Shown here piece after piece: positions 61,239 to 64,000 of a stretch of 64,000 nucleotides of DNA. The number at the start of each line of letters is the position of its first letter. The first letter of the stretch is position 1. Source of the DNA: Pseudactinotalea terrae (GTDB lineage: Bacteria; Actinomycetota; Actinomycetes; Actinomycetales; Beutenbergiaceae); the NCBI RefSeq assembly GCF_009733845.1, contig NZ_WNXZ01000008.1, positions 141,971 through 205,970 on the forward strand, given 5' to 3'. Below the pieces are notes generated by a model, which searched no databases, had not been told where the DNA came from, and worked only from the letters and a program-made list of their open reading frames with translations. A program made the translations under genes and the position numbers.

Positions 61239-61269
61239 ACGGCCCGGGCCCCCTCCGGACCCGGGCCGT
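61239..61269. terminator. Bidirectional terminator-like hairpin
   Basis: ACGGCCCGGG (61239-61248) and CCCGGGCCGT (61260-61269) form a perfect 10-bp stem with an 11-nt loop between the convergent WYL and FtsX-type genes. No T-run is present. Confidence 0.6.
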
Positions 61270-61296
61270 TCACCCTCCGTGCGTGATGCGGCCGGC

Positions 61297-62607
61297 TCAT
61301 GCCAGCACGGTGCGCACCACCCCCTTGCTCGCCCAGGAGCCGGCGAGCACGAGTGCGCACGCGCCGACCACGCTGAGCAGGTACTGGATGACGACCACGG
61401 GCTGGGTGACGAGCCCGACCCCGAGTGCCGGAACCAGGAAGAGCGAGGCGGCTGCGGTCGCGAGCAGCACCGCGGCGATCAGCGGGATGCCGACCTCGAG
61501 GAGGCGTGCCTTGTCCATCACGCGGATGTCGGTGCCGGCGAGGTGCAGCGCCCGGTACTCGGTGCGCTGGTCGATGATGCGGCCGGCCTGCATGACGCCC
61601 GTCGAGGTGGCTGCCACGACGGCGGCGATCACCAGCGTGAGCTGGCCGCCGGTGCCGATGTCGATCATGATCGTGTCGGTGCCGCTGGCCCCGAACATCG
61701 CGGCGGCGGCCGCCATGCTGGCGATGAAGGTGGCCAGGGCGACCCCGCCGACGCTGCGCCACGCGGTCTTGGGGGCGTCGATGATGCGGCGCGCCGCCAC
61801 CAGCGAGGCCGCGGTCTTGGCTCGCTTCGCGGCCCGCTTGCCGATCACGCCCATCAGCCACGGGCCGATGATGTTGACGACCGCGAGACCGCCGAACAGG
61901 AACAGGATCAGCACGATCAGGGGCGCCTGACCCGTGTTCCACAGCACCACGAACCCGATGCCGACAGCCACGATCGGGACCACGCGCGTCCAGTGCAGCC
62001 CTGGCGGTGCCTGCCGTGCGGCCACCCCGAGCGGGGTGATCGCGACGCGGCGCAGGCTCGCGGCAGCTGACACCAGCGCCACCAGCACCACCGTGATCAC
62101 CGCGAGCGGCAGCACCCACCACGGCAGCACGAGCTCGGCGTAGCTGAAGGGTCGCTGCTGGAACGTCACCGGCAGCACCAGCGGGATCAGCCCGAAGTAC
62201 GCGGCGGCACCGATCACGGCACCGGTCGCGGCCTGCAGGGTCGAGTCGAGCAGGGCGAGCGTGGAGACCTGGGAGGTCGTCGCACCGGCGAGCCGCATCG
62301 CCGCGAGGCGCTCGTCGCGCCGGGCGACCGCGAGCCGGGAGGCAGCGCCGCCGAGGGTGACCAGCGGGATGAGCAGCAGGCCCGCGGCGGTGCCCGCGAG
62401 CATCACGTACATCGAGGCGTCGTAGTCGTCGACCGCGGCGTTCGCCGCCCGCTCGGCGAAGGCCTGGAAGCCACCGAGGACGAGCAGCGCGACCGCCGTG
62501 GTGACCGCGAACGCCACCACCGCGAGCACGCCGGACAGGCGCTGCGGGTCGGTGCGGCCGGCGTCACGCTTGCGCAGCAGCAACCACATACGAAGGGAGG
62601 TGACCAT
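61297..62607 (-). CDS. FtsX-like ABC transporter permease
   Basis: A 436-residue membrane protein with eight to ten helices and FtsX domains. RRDERLAAMRLAGATTSQVSTLALLDSTLQAATGAVIG is the characteristic cytoplasmic segment, and a second similar one, DQRTEYRALHLAGTDIRVMDKARLLEVGIPL, follows in the C-terminal half. The start overlaps the end of the ATPase gene (TGATG). The pair probably acts in envelope-related export or resistance. Confidence 0.83.
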   Translation of the reverse strand: MVTSLRMWLLLRKRDAGRTDPQRLSGVLAVVAFAVTTAVALLVLGGFQAFAERAANAAVDDYDASMYVMLAGTAAGLLLIPLVTLGGAASRLAVARRDERLAAMRLAGATTSQVSTLALLDSTLQAATGAVIGAAAYFGLIPLVLPVTFQQRPFSYAELVLPWWVLPLAVITVVLVALVSAAASLRRVAITPLGVAARQAPPGLHWTRVVPIVAVGIGFVVLWNTGQAPLIVLILFLFGGLAVVNIIGPWLMGVIGKRAAKRAKTAASLVAARRIIDAPKTAWRSVGGVALATFIASMAAAAAMFGASGTDTIMIDIGTGGQLTLVIAAVVAATSTGVMQAGRIIDQRTEYRALHLAGTDIRVMDKARLLEVGIPLIAAVLLATAAASLFLVPALGVGLVTQPVVVIQYLLSVVGACALVLAGSWASKGVVRTVLA

Positions 62608-63449
62608 CACGCACCGACCTGGAGGTTCGGGACCTGACCCATCGCGGAGGTGGGAGAAGCAGCCGGGTGGGCACCGCCGTCGGGCTGGACGATGAGCCCG
62701 TCCCGCATCCGGATGGTGCGGGAGCACCAGGCGGCGACCTGCTCGTCGTGGGTGACGACGACGAGGCTCGCCCCGGTCTGGGTGGTCGCCTCGCGCAGCA
62801 CGCGCAGGACCTCCTGGCCGGTCTGCTGGTCGAGGGCACCGGTGGGCTCGTCGGCGAAGATCACGCCGGGGGAGCAGGTGAGCGCGCGGGCGATGGCGAC
62901 GCGCTGCGCCTGCCCGCCGGACAGCTCGCCGGGGCGGCGGTCCTCCATGCCGCCCAGGCCCAGGTAGCCGAGCCACTCACGGGCGGCGGCGACCGCCTGG
63001 TGCCGTGGCACGCCGCCGAGCAGCAGCGGGAGGGCAGCGTTCTCGTCGGCGGGAAGCTCGGGGAGGAGCTGACCGGACTGGAACACGAAGCCGAAGTCCT
63101 GGCGGCGCAGGGCGGTGCGCTCGCGCTCCGACATGCTGCCGAGGTCGCGGCCGTTCCACATCACCTGTCCGCTGGTGGGCGGCAGGATGCCGGCGAGGCA
63201 GTGCAGCAGCGTGGTCTTGCCCGAGCCCGAGGGGCCCATGATCGCGACCGACTCACCGGCGGCGATCGTGAGGTCGACGCCGGCCAGCGCCACCGCGCCG
63301 GCGGCCGGGATCGCCGAGCCGGGGGTGGGTTGCAGGCTGCCCCCCGGGGGCATCGCCACCCGGGGGGTGGGGCCGGTGCCGGGGCGCGCGTTCGGTGCGC
63401 CGTAGATCTTGGTCAGCCCGTGGGCTGTGAGCGGAGAGCGTGTCGTCAT
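62607..63449 (-). CDS. MacB/LolD-type ABC transporter ATPase with N-terminal insert
   Basis: A 280-residue ATPase. After TAHGLTKIYG there is an unusual Pro/Gly-rich segment of about 35 residues (NARPGTGPTPRVAMPPGG onward) before the core resumes at AVALAGVDLTIAAGESVAIMG. Walker A GPSGSGKTT, signature ELSGGQAQRVAIARAL and Walker B GVIFADEPTGALDQQTG are intact. The insert lies where other family members have only a few residues. Partner of the FtsX-like permease. Confidence 0.87.
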   Translation of the reverse strand: MTTRSPLTAHGLTKIYGAPNARPGTGPTPRVAMPPGGSLQPTPGSAIPAAGAVALAGVDLTIAAGESVAIMGPSGSGKTTLLHCLAGILPPTSGQVMWNGRDLGSMSERERTALRRQDFGFVFQSGQLLPELPADENAALPLLLGGVPRHQAVAAAREWLGYLGLGGMEDRRPGELSGGQAQRVAIARALTCSPGVIFADEPTGALDQQTGQEVLRVLREATTQTGASLVVVTHDEQVAAWCSRTIRMRDGLIVQPDGGAHPAASPTSAMGQVPNLQVGA

Positions 63450-63597
63450 ACCCAGAAGGTTGCCGGTGACGGCGCCCCTCCCGCGTCCGTCGGCAGGCCT
63501 CTTCTCACGCGGTCGGGAAAGCCCCTGGTCGGGCAGCCGTGTCCACCTGGAGTCGTACCCCTGCGCCCCCGAGCGCCCTCGCGCCCGCCTTCCGCTC

Positions 63598-63654
63598 GCC
63601 GAGTTCGTTCCTGACCGTCGAGCTCGGTGGGTGCACCAGGCGAACTGGGCGTTC
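63598..63654 (+). repeat. 57-bp intergenic repeat, copy 1
   Basis: This copy and 63816-63872 agree at 50 of 57 positions in direct orientation, starting 218 bp apart. Each begins GCCGAGTTCG and has CGAACT-GGC near its end, so it can fold into a hairpin. The arrangement suggests a dispersed repeat or the remains of an element end. Confidence 0.7.
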
Positions 63655-63815
63655 TGCAGCGAACTCGGCGGTCTTGTGGTGCGAGCGCGTGGTCGAAGGA
63701 GCCCAGGGTCGGCGGAGTGGGTGGTTAGACGGCGGGGTGGCCGGGGTGTGCCGTCGGGGATTGCGTGGCCGGGTCCCGGCATCGGCGTTGAACGCCCTGC
63801 GCCCGCCTCCCGCCC

Positions 63816-63872
63816 GCCGAGTTCGCTCCGGAACGTCGAGTTCGGTGGGTGTGCCAGGCGAACTCGGCGTTC
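63816..63872 (+). repeat. 57-bp intergenic repeat, copy 2
   Basis: Second copy, ending 10 bp after which the transposase tail begins. The arms GCCGAGTTCG (63816-63825) and CGAACTCGGC (63859-63868) are perfect inverted repeats in this copy. Confidence 0.7.
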
Positions 63873-63882
63873 CCGGAACCTG

Positions 63883-64000
63883 TCAACCTGTCTGGAGTCG
63901 GTCGTCGGTGGTGGGGTGGTTGATGGCGACTTGTGCCATCGGGGTGTGGATGACGGGTCGGGCTCGGAATCGTTCGGGGTGGGCCTGGTAGAGGTGTCCC
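63883..64000 (-). CDS. C-terminal end of a probable integrase-core transposase
   Basis: A minus-strand frame enters from the right edge and stops at 63883-63885 after 38 codons: GHLYQAHPERFRARPVIHTP, then MAQVAINHP and TTDDRLQTG. The HPERF element followed by a Pro-rich stretch and an INxP tail is the usual end of IS3/IS481-type transposases. The frame has no stop and is too short to judge further. The rest of the gene lies outside the window, so intactness cannot be told. Confidence 0.6.
   Translation of the reverse strand, partial: GHLYQAHPERFRARPVIHTPMAQVAINHPTTDDRLQTG

Larger units (their letters stand above)
63450..63882. other. Non-coding stretch with two copies of a 57-bp repeat
   Basis: No gene is supported here. 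A frame on the plus strand from 63539 is open by composition only and runs antisense to the transposase tail. The notable content is a pair of repeats described separately. Confidence 0.6.

Noticed and set aside
63539..63991. Plus-strand open frame near the right edge
   Set aside because: Composition is typical of random high-GC reading, it covers both 57-bp repeats and is antisense to the transposase tail. No start signal is seen.

Overview
The window is high-GC DNA with actinobacterial gene organisation: GTG starts, 4-bp start/stop overlaps, many TANNNT -10 hexamers placed 6-7 nt before the start codon (leaderless genes), Tat-like lipoprotein signals, and sugar ABC importers without their own ATPase. 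The carbohydrate gene content fits a polysaccharide-degrading member of the Micrococcales (Cellulomonas/Ruania/Beutenbergia-like). The genus cannot be fixed from the sequence alone. I saw no rRNA, tRNA, CRISPR array or phage module.

Layout. 1-5.0 kb: the end of a DUF2254 membrane protein, a secreted GH43 arabinanase-like enzyme, an NAD-dependent epimerase-like protein, a RibD/DHFR-fold reductase, and a DUF3267 metalloprotease-like domain fused in frame to a flavodoxin domain whose last ~30 codons are frameshifted. 5.0-10 kb: ion homeostasis (TrkA/TrkH K+ uptake, an ABC-2 exporter, NhaA). 10-15.5 kb: a TetR-DrrA-DrrB-like exporter operon, then an AraC regulator divergent from an NmrA-like oxidoreductase. 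15.5-18.9 kb: a membrane histidine kinase, a NarL-type response regulator and a fatty-acid desaturase, in an order like DesK/DesR/Des.

18.9-57 kb is dominated by carbohydrate use. Cluster B (18.9-32.4 kb) has GH2, AraC, DUF5107-TPR protein, CUT1 importer, GH36 and a mutarotase-fold protein. A pair of CNNM/CorC-type membrane proteins follows (32.6-35.1 kb), bracketed by 40-bp direct repeats, then an orphan Hcp-like protein. Cluster C (35.7-50.4 kb) has an intracellular GH10 xylanase, LacI, GH42, a GHL6-like hydrolase, an LplB/LplC/LplA-type importer, an unassigned 920-residue hydrolase-like protein and a galactonate-dehydratase-like enolase-superfamily enzyme. Cluster D (50.4-57.1 kb) has a BASS-type transporter, AraC, an FAD-dependent oxidoreductase and another CUT1 importer. 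Clusters B-D encode three binding-protein/two-permease importers and no ATPase, so they probably share an MsiK-type ATPase encoded elsewhere. Their glycosidases lack signal peptides, so oligosaccharides are probably imported and then cleaved in the cytoplasm.

57-64 kb: a small zinc-ribbon-like protein, a CGNR protein, a DoxX-like protein, a DrrAB-type exporter divergent from a WYL regulator, and a MacB/LolD-type ATPase with an FtsX permease. The right edge carries two copies of a 57-bp intergenic repeat and the C-terminal tail of a probable transposase running off the window.

Regulatory signals are plentiful: clustered perfect palindromes before the GH42 gene and before the Lpl-type importer (the latter with a near-consensus promoter), a 21-bp-spaced direct repeat beside an AraC gene, a palindrome overlapping the TetR promoter, and strong stem-loops at several gene ends.
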